Assembly: GCF_037975245.1 (NCBI RefSeq) | Contig: NC_092569.1 | Span: forward strand, 21,666,001-21,730,000 | Length of the DNA: 64,000 nucleotides | DNA from: Apostichopus japonicus | Taxonomy: Eukaryota > Echinodermata > Holothuroidea > Aspidochirotida > Stichopodidae | Direction of reading: 5' to 3' | Part shown: piece after piece, positions 34,090 through 46,944 of the stretch | Numbering within the stretch: position 1 is the first letter of the stretch | Layout of the letters: each line of letters opens with the position of its first letter | Translations under genes and position numbers: made by a program | The notes under the pieces: generated by a model | Databases searched by the model: none | Told to the model about the DNA's origin: nothing | The model's input: the letters and a program-made list of their open reading frames with translations, nothing else

Positions 34090-36383
34090 CCCACCCCTGG
34101 ATACGCGCATGATTATGAACGTCATATTATAAACGCCCCCCACCCCTGGATACGCGCATAATTATGAACGTTATATTATATAGTTGGATTTCCACTAAAA
34201 CAAACGCAAACGAGAAGGAATACACAAAGCTACCTGGTTGTAATCAGGTGATTTTATTTCTCAAAGTTTTGTAACACTTTACCAATATGTCATGGAAGCA
34301 AACACATAGTATTCATAGAAACCACCACCATCAACCCCCTCCCCCCTTCACCCCTCGTGAAGTTTACGTATACTGGGTGTGTGAATTACAGGGCCAGCAA
34401 ATCTGCAAACTAAATCATCGTAGCACCCTCCATTTTACCAAATTTCTCAAAGTAGAGGGGCCAACCCTCCCTTTACAAAAATCCTGAACTGCAAGTTCGA
34501 TTTCTGTGTAATTACTGTTAATTGAATGTTCAACCTGAAAAATTAACTCAAAAAACAACATTACACTTTTGTAGAGAATTTAACGTTTACTCTACACACA
34601 TCATTTCATTATTTTAAACATTTATAACATTTTATTTAGCATAAAGAAAAGCACAGACAGGTCCTAACGGTTGTCGTACTAAAAAGTTAAGCATATAAAA
34701 GCAAAGAATACGAAAACCTAGGTCAACGATATAGGTGTGTCACCATCGGAAATCCTGTAAGCCACCCGATTGTACAATTAAAAAGTATTCAGCGAACATA
34801 TCCGAACGAGAAGGGGAAAACACCTAAAACATCGGAAAATGACACAATTTTTCTGCAACACTGCCAATATGAAGTCATGCATGCAAGCGAACAAAAAGCA
34901 ATTATACTTGGAAACCCCGCCCCCCACCTATCCCCACCTCGCAAATGTTGCGAAATCAATGTGAATAGCAAGGCCAAGAGATGTTAGTCCTTAACTGCAA
35001 GTTCAATCTCGATTTCGTTTAATTACTGATAATTAGAAACTCAGCTTTATTTAACTCATGTAAAACAACATACCACTTTTGTATGGAATCTTTCCTTTAC
35101 TTTAAACATGCATTATATACTATATATTTTTTCCACTGTGTTGTTACCGAATAACTATAAAAGCACATACAGATATTAACGATTGTTTACAAAATTACAT
35201 TTTGTCTGAGCTAATTACTATAACTTGGAATTTAAACCTTAAATTAACTCATAACATCAACTGTCCACGTGTGTAGGGAATTTTACGTTTAATTTATATA
35301 CTGCATTATATAATTATTTTAGCGTTATGGCATTTTTTTGCGAATAAAGAAAAGCTGTGTCGCCTTCGACAATCCTGTAAGCCACTCCCGATTTTACATA
35401 TTCTGTGAACATATCAAAACGTGAAGAAAAACAAACCCCGTAACACACGTAAAAATGACACAATTAATTTGCAACACTATATCAATATGAATACATGTTA
35501 AGCATAAAACCGAAGAATACGGAAAACGAGGTCAAATATATAGCTGTGTCACCATCGATATTTCTGTAAGCCATCCGATAAAACAAATCAAATATATTCG
35601 GCGATCATATTCCCACAAGAGGAAAAAACGAGAAAAGTGTAAAACACGGTAAAATTATTTCACATATACTGTAGGCATATAGAAACCTTTAAATCATTGT
35701 TGATAAATGTAGTTGTAAGGTTATGCAACTTGATCCAAACTTTCGTGAAACTTTAAAGAACTGGTATACAGGCGCGAAGCAAGCCTTCACTTTGTAAGGT
35801 GTGCATATCCATTATTTCCCTTACTCGGGCCAGGGAGATAAGGTTTAATTAACGCATATGTATAGATAGACGCACATGTATATATAAATGAGAGTGGTCT
35901 CTTGGGAGGGTCTTAACTGGTTAAGAAACTTCTGTTTCTGTATAACTGGACGGTAGGCTATGCAAAATTGTACTATCCCCAGGGCCCAGGGACTTTAATT
36001 TGATCTCACGTCGCTCATACTGAATTGATTTTCACTGCAAAAGACTTTAACCTGTACAAAATTAGCGACAAACAAAACAAAACAACGACAAAACACGCAA
36101 TAATACGTTATAGGTATAGGTACTTCTATCTCCTATCAGTGGTCTAAATGGAGATGCTGTGCTTTTAAGACGGCAAGCTCATGCTAGGCAACGTACGGAC
36201 CTTTTGACTAGAAGTGTCAATTGCTGACGCAAAGTTAACTTACTTTGAGAAACCTCGTCACATATTTTTAGTACCACTACTGAGGGAAAACCTTTGAGAA
36301 GCATATCAGGCCCGTACTATATGATCAAGCAGCCTATCCAGTATCATATGTATCAATGTAGCCACTGTAATGACTATGTACAT
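34090..36383. other. non-coding downstream of TRIM copy A, matches 58250-60407 and partly 51393-52299
   Basis: No coding region. It begins with two tandem copies of a degenerate element end (CCCCTGGATACGCGCATGAT and CCCCTGGATACGCGCATAAT) at 34095-34165. The rest is AT-rich with internal similarity: the phrase AAGCATAAAA...GAATACGGAAA and CATCGACAATCCTGTAAGCC-type words recur at about 34690, 35370, 35510 and in the other blocks, so this flank itself was built by small duplications. Confidence 0.6.
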
Positions 36384-38444
36384 TTAAATCTTGCTATAGT
36401 GTGCTACTTGTTGACAATAAGGCCCTCTCCTGTAGGTGGTTATATTCCCAACGTCATCGCAAAGATGTATTTCCATGCAACCGTTACCGGTCTGCTCGCA
36501 CTGGAGAGCTAAGGGGGCCCTGGGAGCATTACCGTTGACATATTTTAAATCACCGAGCACCTTCCTGTCTTTTGTGTTGTATTCTTTTAGGATCCACGCT
36601 GCTTCTTGAGTGTTTATACCAGCTTTGATCATGCTCCCCTTCCACACTATAAAAACGTTGGCATCATCGTCCTTATGCTCTTCATTGTATGTCATTGAAG
36701 GGTGATACGGTTTAACCATCTTCTTGCAATGTAAAATATCAGTTTGGGTAATATTCAACAATCCTTTCGGTGGATCTACATCATGCTGGATATCTCCTGG
36801 ATTTTTGACACTAGCCCGAACTTTAGCGTCGTGGTATTGTCTTAATCCGCCATTCAGTATATAAAATAGGTGGTCAGAACAAACACATATGGAATCTACT
36901 AACGAATCAGCACAGAATTTTATGGTTTTTCTAACCAGTAGGTTTCTGTAAGATGGTAAACTGAACACATTGATATGTGCATTACAATACATGTTCTCGT
37001 CGCCCTTCAAAGGTTCTTTTGTGAATATTAACAGTTCACTTCTACGTGAGTTGAATGCCATATCAGTTATAATGTGTTCTGTGAGTGGACCATACCTGTA
37101 TCCTTTGGATAATGAGGCACATTTAAACTCAACGACATATGTTCCAAGTCCGATAAACAAACTGTTGTTTCCCATGGATCCGGTTAACCTAGCACCGTCC
37201 AATACCTCATCATTCCATTTATAAGGTCTGAGTTGTTGAACTTTCCTAGTATTAATCGCAACCTTAGTAATGTGCAAATATTTATTGCGTTCCTCAAAAT
37301 TACACAAGTAAATTACATTTTCTTCGTCACAGACTGCCACTTTACCCTGGTGATACTGGTACCCAATGTGTATGTTGGGTACCCCACCAGGAGGGAAGAC
37401 AATTTCATGTTGTAGTAATTGAGATTTGCTCCATTGAAATGCTAAACTATCAACTCTTAGAGATTCAAAAGCATTTGTAAGATCTGATGACAAAGACATC
37501 AGCTCCCATGGGTTATTTTCACTTATGATTTTACGTGTTATTTCTTGTGTGGTTTGCATTCTCTTAATCCAATCATCAGCTGACTGGACTTGGGACTCGA
37601 CAGGTTCAATTCTTGCAGTAATCTCTTCTAGCAAGTCTTGTTTTTGTTTTTCATAGATCTTTCGGATTGCATTGATCCTTTGTTTGCATTGTTTAGTAGT
37701 TTCTTTTTCTATCTTTTCCTTAGACTTATTAAGTGCTACCACACCCACATTCCCGTCATTTTTGTAGCCGACTGCTTTCTCCAGTTGAGGAACACTGTTT
37801 TCTAATAAACTATTAAGTTCTTGTTTACTGTCATTAAATTGACTTGTGGCTTCTGTATACTCATGTTGTGGCTTGGAATGTAAAACGATTGTACAATCTC
37901 TACAGATCAGTTTGGAACAAGTTTTACAGTAAAACTGTAACTTCTCAGAAGGATGTAGTGTACAGACTGGAGATCTAGCATTCTTCCATTCTTGTTGAAA
38001 CTTTGGATCATTCATTTGTGTTAAAGGTATTACTGAATGGGATTGCAAAAGTGGAAACAAAGCATGCTGACCTTTACACTTGGAACAAATGACGAAATTA
38101 CAATCAACGCAAAATGCTACAATTTCCGGATCCTTACACGAGTCACATACCGATACCCTTTTCTCCTTACTGGTCAGCTTTTCCAACAAATTTACCTTTT
38201 CAGCCAGATTGATAAGATGAAAGTTAGTCTGCAAACCTTTCACTCCGGCCTCTGGTAAAGTACAAACTTTTCTGCAGGTTGGACATGGTACTTCGTTGCC
38301 GTCTTGTTTTGCAGCATACTTCTCAATGCATTCTTCACAGAAGCTGTGGATGCATGGTAGCATCTTCGGTGTTTTGAGTTGGTTCATGCATATGCAACAG
38401 CTGAGGAAGTCCTCGCTCAAGTCGTTGACCAATTTACCAGCCAT
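36384..38444 (-). CDS. TRIM-like RING/B-box protein, copy A (686 aa, intact)
   Basis: Likely a ubiquitin ligase of the tripartite-motif type. From the ATG at 38444 (good context, G at -3 and +4; the longer frame begins at a TTG) the domains are a C3HC4 RING (C16, C19, C31, H33, C36, C39, C54, C57), B-box 1 (C100, C103, C112, C115, C120, C123, then His), and B-box 2 (C161, H164, C173, C176, C181, C184, H189, H194). A coiled coil lies at about 200-330. The 350-residue C-terminal region has no NHL, filamin or B30.2 signature that I can see. Short beta-rich repeats (V-A-V-C-D-E...V-I-Y-L-C, L-F-I-G-L-G-T-Y-V-V-E-F) might form a propeller. The coding part is a single exon. A TATA-like box lies about 115 bp upstream and a possible splice acceptor (CTTTTGCAG) ends near 38497. 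The close paralogue at 60408-62468 has the same length. Substrate and partners are unknown; in invertebrates such expanded families are often linked to innate immunity. Confidence 0.93.
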   Translation of the reverse strand: MAGKLVNDLSEDFLSCCICMNQLKTPKMLPCIHSFCEECIEKYAAKQDGNEVPCPTCRKVCTLPEAGVKGLQTNFHLINLAEKVNLLEKLTSKEKRVSVCDSCKDPEIVAFCVDCNFVICSKCKGQHALFPLLQSHSVIPLTQMNDPKFQQEWKNARSPVCTLHPSEKLQFYCKTCSKLICRDCTIVLHSKPQHEYTEATSQFNDSKQELNSLLENSVPQLEKAVGYKNDGNVGVVALNKSKEKIEKETTKQCKQRINAIRKIYEKQKQDLLEEITARIEPVESQVQSADDWIKRMQTTQEITRKIISENNPWELMSLSSDLTNAFESLRVDSLAFQWSKSQLLQHEIVFPPGGVPNIHIGYQYHQGKVAVCDEENVIYLCNFEERNKYLHITKVAINTRKVQQLRPYKWNDEVLDGARLTGSMGNNSLFIGLGTYVVEFKCASLSKGYRYGPLTEHIITDMAFNSRRSELLIFTKEPLKGDENMYCNAHINVFSLPSYRNLLVRKTIKFCADSLVDSICVCSDHLFYILNGGLRQYHDAKVRASVKNPGDIQHDVDPPKGLLNITQTDILHCKKMVKPYHPSMTYNEEHKDDDANVFIVWKGSMIKAGINTQEAAWILKEYNTKDRKVLGDLKYVNGNAPRAPLALQCEQTGNGCMEIHLCDDVGNITTYRRGPYCQQVAHYSKI

Positions 38445-38554
38445 AGCGATGTTTATACTAAACAAAGAGTCGGCGGGATCAAATGATTGGTTGTTCCTGC
38501 AAAAGATTAATGATTGAATGTATGACTAGATGACGTTGCGTGCAAGATCCTTCT

Positions 38555-38562
38555 TTATTATA
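38555..38562 (-). promoter_or_regulatory. candidate TATA box of TRIM copy A
   Basis: On the - strand GAAAGTATAATAAAG holds TATAATAA at 38562-38555, about 115 bp before the ATG at 38444. The same word stands at the same distance in copy C (62582-62575), and a variant (GTATTATAAAG) near 54470 in copy B. Conservation may only reflect recent duplication, so its role is an inference. Confidence 0.4.
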
Positions 38563-39344
38563 CTTTCTCATTTCAGCAATGTTCTATTAATTCTGAAATT
38601 ATGATTGGAAATTCTTCTTTTGATTTTTTTTCACTAAGCCCACGAGGGTATTTAGATGACTTTTGTTCACATCTGTTGTTCTTATTTATTTGACATTCAA
38701 TATACTGTGTTGTGAACAAATAAATTAATGCATATGAAATGAAGAACCTTGCTGGCTTGCATTCATTATAATGAATGATATGCATCGATTTATGTTTCCA
38801 TAGATAAAGTGCATTCAGGTCGGATATAATGATTTAGTTCTGAAATATGCTAAAACTTGGTTTGTAAATATAATAACTACAGTAAGATACAAAGTAGGCG
38901 TGATGTTTATATACTCATCATTCAAAGGTTGTCTCCTTTTCCCCCCGGTCTGTATACGACACAGGAGAGGCTGTCTCCCGTTCTCCGATCAGTCGGTTTA
39001 TAGCTCTTCCATAATATATTTATCAGTGATATAATATCCGAATATTTACTTTGATCAGCTAGTTTATCCACAAACAAAAGTCGAATAAGATCTTAAATTT
39101 AGGATTTACTTCCCAAGTACCCAGGTACACTCATGTAAATATCACTATCTTACTTACCAACAGGATTTGTGTCTTTCTAGTAACCGAGAGATGATGCCAA
39201 GATTAGGGCCTCCTTTTTAAGGTGAAGTGCTCTGGCCTAATGTACTATATCGCTTAATTGGGAACACGTTGTAAACACGCTGTGAAAGCCATGCCACTGT
39301 AATAAAGTATGATAAATATAAATTAATATATAAATTTGGATTTA

Positions 39345-41156
<1,812 letters not shown>

Positions 41157-41480
41157 TTAGTCATATTCTTCCTGAATGTTAAGCCCTTGAGGTTGAATGG
41201 TGCGAAGGCGTTGCATCCACAGTATCTCTCTGCTGATTCGTACTAGGTCAGGACGGCTACCTGAGGATTCAATCCCCGGTAGGGAAATGCCATTAATGGT
41301 ATGGTTGGGAAGTTTAAAGTGTTCTCCAACCGGGGTCTCATTCTTCATGGTGTTGACTGTTGATCTGTGACCATAGAACCACTTCTTTAGGGTGGTTTTG
41401 GTTTCACCAACATATACTGGATGCCGCAAACTCTACAATCAAGACACCAGATATATGACATTACAGGTTGTGCAAGTGAT
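41157..41480 (-). pseudogene. Penelope-like retroelement, GIY-YIG endonuclease end
   Basis: The - strand frame 41429-41157 reads VYVGETKTTLKKWFYGHRST, then ETPVGEHFKLPNHTINGISL, then SREILWMQRLRTIQPQGLNI before the stop. The order is Y-V-G-E-T, then R/K-x-x-x-H, P-V-x-x-H-F, and a C-terminal W-x-x-x-L-R-T-x-x-P-x-G-L-N. It matches the GIY-YIG domain that ends Penelope-like reverse transcriptases. Just upstream the frame slips: D-C-R-V-C-G-I-Q-Y, the zinc-knuckle-like lead-in, is in another frame near 41430-41450. The RT domain itself is absent. A dead 3' fragment. Confidence 0.85.
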
Positions 41481-41680
41481 GCAACCCTTAGTCATGTGTG
41501 TGAGTTGGGTGCTGTGGCTGGTGACGGAATTGGATTCAACAGTGTGATGGCTGCAGACGATGCATCTCGAGGTACGATCACATTTCAAAAGTACTATTTT
41601 GTGTTCACCCTGCTAATTAACCTGTCTGTATTCTGTGCTTGTATACTTGTCCATTCTGTTACTATTACTTGTCGTTCAGC

Positions 41681-41964
41681 CAGGCGCGTAGCCAGGAATT
41701 TGCCAAGGGAGGGGCGAAACTGTAGATTCGGCATTGCAAACTATCTAAGCGTAGCGCCACCATGTGATGGCGCGAAGCGTTCAAGAAAATTTTGGCTAAA
41801 AATGCCTCCCAGATCGCTGGAAATGGCACTTCCGAGGCCTTGTAAGTTGCATCTTAGCATTTTCTCTTTTGAAAATACTAGCGATATCACAAAACATTTA
41901 AAAAAAAATGCTCAAGGGGGGCGGCTGCCTCCTTCGCCCCCCCCCCCCCTTGGCTACGCGCCTG
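41681..41964 (+). mobile_element. hAT-like MITE inserted in Penelope-like sequence
   Basis: Ends CAGGCGCGTAGCCAGG and CTTGGCTACGCGCCTG (41681 and 41964) are inverted repeats. Flanks CGTTCAGC (41673-41680) and CATTCAGC (41965-41972) are an 8-bp target duplication with one difference. The empty version of the site, TTGTCATTCAGCCTCTGAAG, is at about 27443-27462. There is no coding capacity. The family also occurs at 12542-12863. Confidence 0.9.
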
Positions 41965-42002
41965 CATTCAGCCTCTGAAGAAGATCCTGGTCAGGCCCAC
42001 TT

Positions 42003-42085
42003 ACCTTTACACATTCTCTTACGCAGGCTCTGAAGTAAGAGAAGTAAGAGGCTCTGAAGAGTAAGAGGCTCTGAAGTGTAAGAGG
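42003..42085. repeat. short GGCTCTGAAG tandem repeat
   Basis: Three copies of GCTCTGAAG plus TAAGAG-type spacers (GAGGCTCTGAAGAGTAAGAG). Small and imperfect. Confidence 0.7.
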
Positions 42086-42689
42086 GTTAATGTATAAGCA
42101 GTTTGCTAACAGTTTTGTTCCATTTTTATTCTAATTGTAATATGGTCTATGCCCTGTTGAATGACATGAAAAGAGATACCATGAAACATAATCGAATGTG
42201 GGGTTAGGAAAGGTTAGTGGACTGCTGCGATCTCCGTAGACTAGAAAGAACGCAAATTTACAGCATTTAATACTATGAATATGTTTCTATGTTCATTTGT
42301 TCGTACGTACGTTATGTAATAGCTTAGCTACAGCGCCGCACTAGGAGCTTTACATTATAAATACTGCTTGCATTCCCTATATAGGAGCGTATACAATTTT
42401 TGTAGTTGCGCGCCCAAACCAGTTTGGCGTTCCATATAAAAGAGTCTGCGTTTACTGGAGACTAAAACGAACGCGTATTTAGAGCAATTAATAGATTGTC
42501 TCTACTAGCCAGGCCTGTTGATGAGTTTGTACGTACGTTAACGTTATGCATGTGCTGCGCTAGGCCGGAATTGCTACAGCGCCGCGCGAATAGAGCATTT
42601 ACAAAGTTTGTAGTTACGCGCCCGAAACCTACACGTTTTCTTGAATAGCCCCACCGCATAAGAAATGATCAACTATTTTTTTTCGATAG
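42086..42689. other. non-coding, no recognised feature
   Basis: Contains two similar stretches (CTACAGCGCCGCACTAGGAG near 42325 and GCTACAGCGCCGCGCGAATA near 42570, each followed by GTAGTTGCGCGCCC or GTAGTTACGCGCCC), that is an imperfect duplication of about 240 bp. No gene seen. Confidence 0.5.
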
Positions 42690-42799
42690 TCCTTATGTGG
42701 ATACTCGAATCGCCACACAAGGACTGACACAGTTCGTTGGTCATAAGTGGATACTCTCATATCGCCACATAAGGATGAACACAGTTCGTTGGTCATTAT
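42690..42799. repeat. ~54-bp palindromic repeat array, left part
   Basis: Two units of the form GTCCTTATGTGGATACTCGA, ATCGCCACACAAGGACTGAC and CAGTTCGTTG. Each contains the inverted words TCCTTATGTGG and CCACATAAGGA. The array resumes in the same orientation at 47919-48120, on the other side of the 5.1-kb element. Confidence 0.75.
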
Positions 42800-44350
42800 A
42801 GCCCGGCAGCCCAGTGCACTTTGATCAAACGAACGAGGTACCAATATCTGAGTATTGGAACATTTGTGGAAAAACCCAGTATATCCAAAAGTGGATGTCT
42901 GCCGTGGTCCCTCTGCTGCATGTGGCCCCTGGGGCCGGTTAAAGGGGGCCCAAAAATGCATCTGATCAAACGAACGAGGTACCACTTGAAACCAATGTCA
43001 ACTTAATGCATGAATGCCACAAAGTACTGAATGACCCATGCCAGACAAATTTTCTGCTGCTAAGGGCCCGCCAGACGCCCCCAAATATGGCCCAAATGCC
43101 CATTAGCGTAGCATTGACCCAGATTAAATATGCAAGGTACCCCTCAAAACCGGTTTGGAATGTTCGGGTTGATCTTACAGACTATGGAAATCATCATGCC
43201 AGACAAATTTTCAGCTACAAAGGGCCCGCCAGACGCCCCAAAAGGGCCCCTAAAAATGCATTTGATCAAACGAACGAGGTACCACTTGAAACCAATGTCA
43301 ACTTAATGCATGGATGCCACAAAGTACTGAATGGCCCATGCCAGACAAATTTTCTGCTGCTAAGGGCCCGCCAGATGCCCCAAATATGGCCCAAATGCCC
43401 ATTATCGTAGCATTGACCCAGATTAAATATGCAAGGTACCACTCAAAATCGGTTTGGAATGTTCGGGTTGATCTTACAGACTATGGAAATCATCATGCCA
43501 GACAAATTTTCTGCTACAAACGGGCTAACAGACACACTAAAAAGGGCCCCCATATGGGCTATGATCAATCATAGTTGGTACCACACAAAACCAATATTAA
43601 ATGCAAAGGTACTTTCCACAGAGTAAAGAACTGCCAATGCAAGACAAATTTTCTTCTGCATAGGTCCCACCAGATAGAAAGAATAGGTGGCCCAATGCGG
43701 CCCTACATGGGCCTAATTAATTGTATATTGATGCAGACTATTTGTGCCTTGTGACATGACATGTATAGCATTCCACAGAGTAAAGAAATGCCAATGCAAT
43801 ACAAATTTTCTTCTGCAAAGTGCCCACCACATGTAAAAAAAAAATATGCAGTTTAAATAGTTAATATACTACAAGAAACCAATCTATAACAATCAAGAAC
43901 ATCCTGAATTATTCAAATTCCTTCCCGCTACATTATGGCGCGAGAAAGCGGAATATATTATGTACAACAATATATATGCTTTACTTGCAAAATACATACA
44001 TGGTTTACTTCAAAAATACATTTTAGACATATTTATATATATTTTGCAAAAAAATATATTCTCTGACACAAAATATTTATAATATAAATATATATTCTCT
44101 AAGAGAAAAAATATATATTTTCTTTCAATATATATATATATATATATATCTTGTTAAAAAACATATATATTCTCTGACAAAAAAATATTTTTCTCTAACA
44201 ATATATATAAATTCTGAGACAGAAAAAATATATATTTTACAGGAAAAATTATATTCTGTGCAAAAATATATTTTTATTGTGTGTACGGTAAATATGTATA
44301 TTCTCTAACAACAAAATTCTATTCTGTGCCAAAAAAATCTATTCTGGTCG

Positions 44351-44351
<1 letters not shown>

Positions 44352-44436
<85 letters not shown>
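44352..44436. repeat. (AT)n microsatellite
   Basis: About 85 bp of uninterrupted AT dinucleotides inside the nested element. Confidence 0.97.
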
Positions 44437-44438
<2 letters not shown>

Positions 44439-45124
44439 TGTACAAAGTACCAACACATATATATTCTCTGACAGAAAAATATTTTTCTCTAACAAAATAT
44501 ATCAATTCTGAGACAGAAAAAATATATATTCTACAGGAAAAATTGTATTCTGTGCAAAAATATATTTTTATTGTGTGTAAAGAAAATATATATATTCTCT
44601 AATATTCAAGACCTATTCTGTGCGAAAAATATATTCTGTACGAAAAATATATTCTGTGCGAAAAAATATATATGCTGTACAAATACGGAGCTCTGTAAGT
44701 GCTGACTAAGATGTTTGTTAAGTTGTTCAGTAACTTCAGCAGTGACCAGCCTGTTCATTACACTGGCCATTCATAAAACGCACATGTTTGCTCAGTTCAT
44801 AGTTAGTGGGTTTGCGATATCACATTACACATGATAGTACCAGGGATTATTCCATAACAACTCCCTGATTGTACGACGGTTCGTTCGACAGCGAAGCCTT
44901 CTGTACCGTACGTAATTAGCCGGCTTAACAGTTACTGCTCACTTCTTCACATTTCAAGCTTGGAACGTTAGCCGTTAGCAGTTTGCAAAACCTTGCAAAG
45001 GAAAAAAACGTTGGAAAGTCATTTGCACAGCTCAAATTTCCTGCGATCTACCGCAAGTGCCTATTGAAATCTGCAAGGCAGGTAAACTGTTACGTCAGTG
45101 GTGCAGGGCGCATTTCACTCAATT

Positions 45125-45447
45125 GTATATATATATTTTTTTAGAGAATATATATATTTTTCTCTTAGAGAATATATATATTTTTTCTCTTAGAGAATAT
45201 ATTTATTTTTTCTCGTAGAGAATATATATATTTTTCTCTCAGAGAATGTATATATTTTTTCTATTAGAAAATATATATATTTTTTCTCTTAGAGAATATA
45301 TATATTTTTTCTCTTAGAGAATATATATATTTTTTCTCTTACAGAATATATATATTTTTCTCTTAGAGAATATATATATTTTTTCTCTTAGAGAATATAT
45401 TTTTTTTTTCTCTTAGAGAATATATATATTTTTTCTCTTAGAGAATA
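45125..45447. repeat. ~25-bp palindromic repeat in the nested element
   Basis: About 13 units of TTTTCTCTTAGAGAATATAT plus ATATT, each with the hairpin-forming core TTCTCTTAGAGAA. Related but disordered words (CTCTAAGAGAAAAAATATAT) lie in the left arm near 44098. Probably expanded by slippage. Confidence 0.85.
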
Positions 45448-45657
45448 AATATATTCTTGGCATAGAAACATAATTTTTGTGTTAGTATATATATCTTTAC
45501 AGAATACTTATTGTTAGATAATATATTATTATAAACATATATACAAATATGTCTAAAATGTATTTTTGAAGTTAACCATGTATATATTTCGCAAGTACAG
45601 CATATATATATATATATTTGTACGTAATATATTCCGCTTTCTCGCGCCATACTACAT

Positions 45658-46944
45658 AGGCCAATGGAATAATGAGATTAGTATACTAGTAGGTGTATCA
45701 ATTACTGAACATTTCATTGAGTAAAACTAAAATGACGCGAACTCAGTCTTCTAGGGAGATCCTGACAGTTATAATGCATTTTCAAATCCATTCTTTTCCT
45801 TTTATCCATTCTTTTTCCTTTTATCCAGTCAGTACTTTGTATCGTGAGCAGTGTTTAACTTGGCAGTTACTTTGTTTCGCTGGAAATACTGGAGCAGATT
45901 AAAATCAGTTTATGTATTGTAAATAAGAAACCCAAAATCATTTTGTATCTTAACACACTGTGTTTACGTTAGCATTGTAAATCTACAAAGTTTAAAATCT
46001 TGAGAAAGAACTCTTAAGTGTCATCTTAAGACATACATGTAGTCGAACAAAAGAGATTGTTTTGTTTCTTAAGCTCAGACAAAGAAACAAAAATCAAACA
46101 ATAGTGAAAATGCTTTATAACGTGTACTTAACGATAAAGGTTTGGGTTGAAACTGTCCAATATGTTTTTTTAAAGATACATAATTGAAGCATAGAAATGT
46201 ATATGTACCTTTATGCTAGGTACACTCTTTAAAGGACTTAAAATGCTAATATTGAACAAACAGATACTGATATCACCACGTATGACTCCATTCCTTGATA
46301 CAAAATATAAAATGAGTAATTGGCCTATATTACTCCATCTTGGTCTTTTAGAACTTCCATCATTACACTAATTCCATTCGAATAGCTTGTAACAAGTCCA
46401 ACAAATAGATGTGGCATCCATTTTTCAGAAATATGAATGCTAGATGAGGGTTTTTGTTTTCATCTATGAAGGAATCTTTTACCTTTCAAGAAAGTCATCT
46501 TGCTAGTTTAAAATGTACTAAAATCATAATTGGCAAAGATCACTATGTGATTACTTGAACATGACACATGTTAGGTTCGAAGTATAAGAACTGAGAATTC
46601 ATGTCTCTTGACAGTGATTAAACACTGGAGTGTGTGCATTGTAAAAAGACACTGCATTTGCCATTCAGACAGATCTCAAAAGAATAATTAGTAAGTTTAT
46701 GAAAATTAAGTATTCCCATGAACTTGACTCTAAAAAGACAATGGAAGCTCAAATCTATGTTTCATAGTCGAAGTCATCACTCAGCAAATCCCAAAATATT
46801 TAGAGGCTTAGGTGAAAGTGTTATCTTTATTTTGCTTATAGAGCGGCGAATAGCTAAATAAGATAAAACACTGGTCTTAAAACACTGGTCTTGTGTACAG
46901 TAACTCCAATTTATGCTGGAAATAATATAATCATGAGCTTGAAA
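45658..46944. other. unique interior of the foldback element
   Basis: Single-copy, AT-rich, without an open frame of note. With 43765-43927 it forms the non-repetitive core of the outer element. It encodes no transposase. Confidence 0.5.

Larger units (their letters stand above)
32310..39230. repeat. segmental duplication, copy A (TRIM-carrying)
   Basis: From CCTCAATCCTCCCTCTCTTT (32320) onwards the sequence matches 54603 onwards, including the SINE at 33082-33333, downstream non-coding sequence, the TRIM gene and its 5' flank. It runs to about 39230, which matches the end of the window near 63990. Copy B/C is interrupted by a 2-kb element at 56182-58233. Collinear order and moderate divergence indicate one ancient duplication event of about 6.9 kb. 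Confidence 0.85.
43934..45651. mobile_element. 1.72-kb inverted-repeat element nested in the foldback element, TSD CTACAT
   Basis: Ends TATGGCGCGAGAAAGCGG and CCGCTTTCTCGCGCCATA are exact inverted repeats. The arms continue for about 105 bp (through TTCAAAAATACATTTTAGAC) with few differences. The exact 6-bp direct repeat CTACAT flanks the element (43928-43933 and 45652-45657). The interior is AT-rich with CTCTGACAGAAAAA- and TCTCTTAGAGAATATATATA-type repeats, plus a non-repetitive centre at about 44690-45120. No coding sequence. The 6-bp duplication is unusual among the common superfamilies; class unknown. Confidence 0.85.

Noticed and set aside
36384-38444. Assigning the TRIM-like proteins to a named vertebrate gene such as TRIM2, TRIM45 or TRIM56
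   Set aside because: RING, two B-boxes and coiled coil fit many TRIM genes, and the C-terminal region shows no domain that would decide it.
41421-41978. 185-codon open frame on the + strand
   Set aside because: It runs antisense to the Penelope-like fragment and then through a MITE, so it is a composite of element sequence.
42629-43626. Several open frames with repeated M-P-D-K-F-S-A and N-A-F-D-Q-T-N-E-V-P-L-E-T peptides
   Set aside because: They follow the sub-repeats of the foldback arms and recur in mirror image at 47270-47949. There is no coding evidence.
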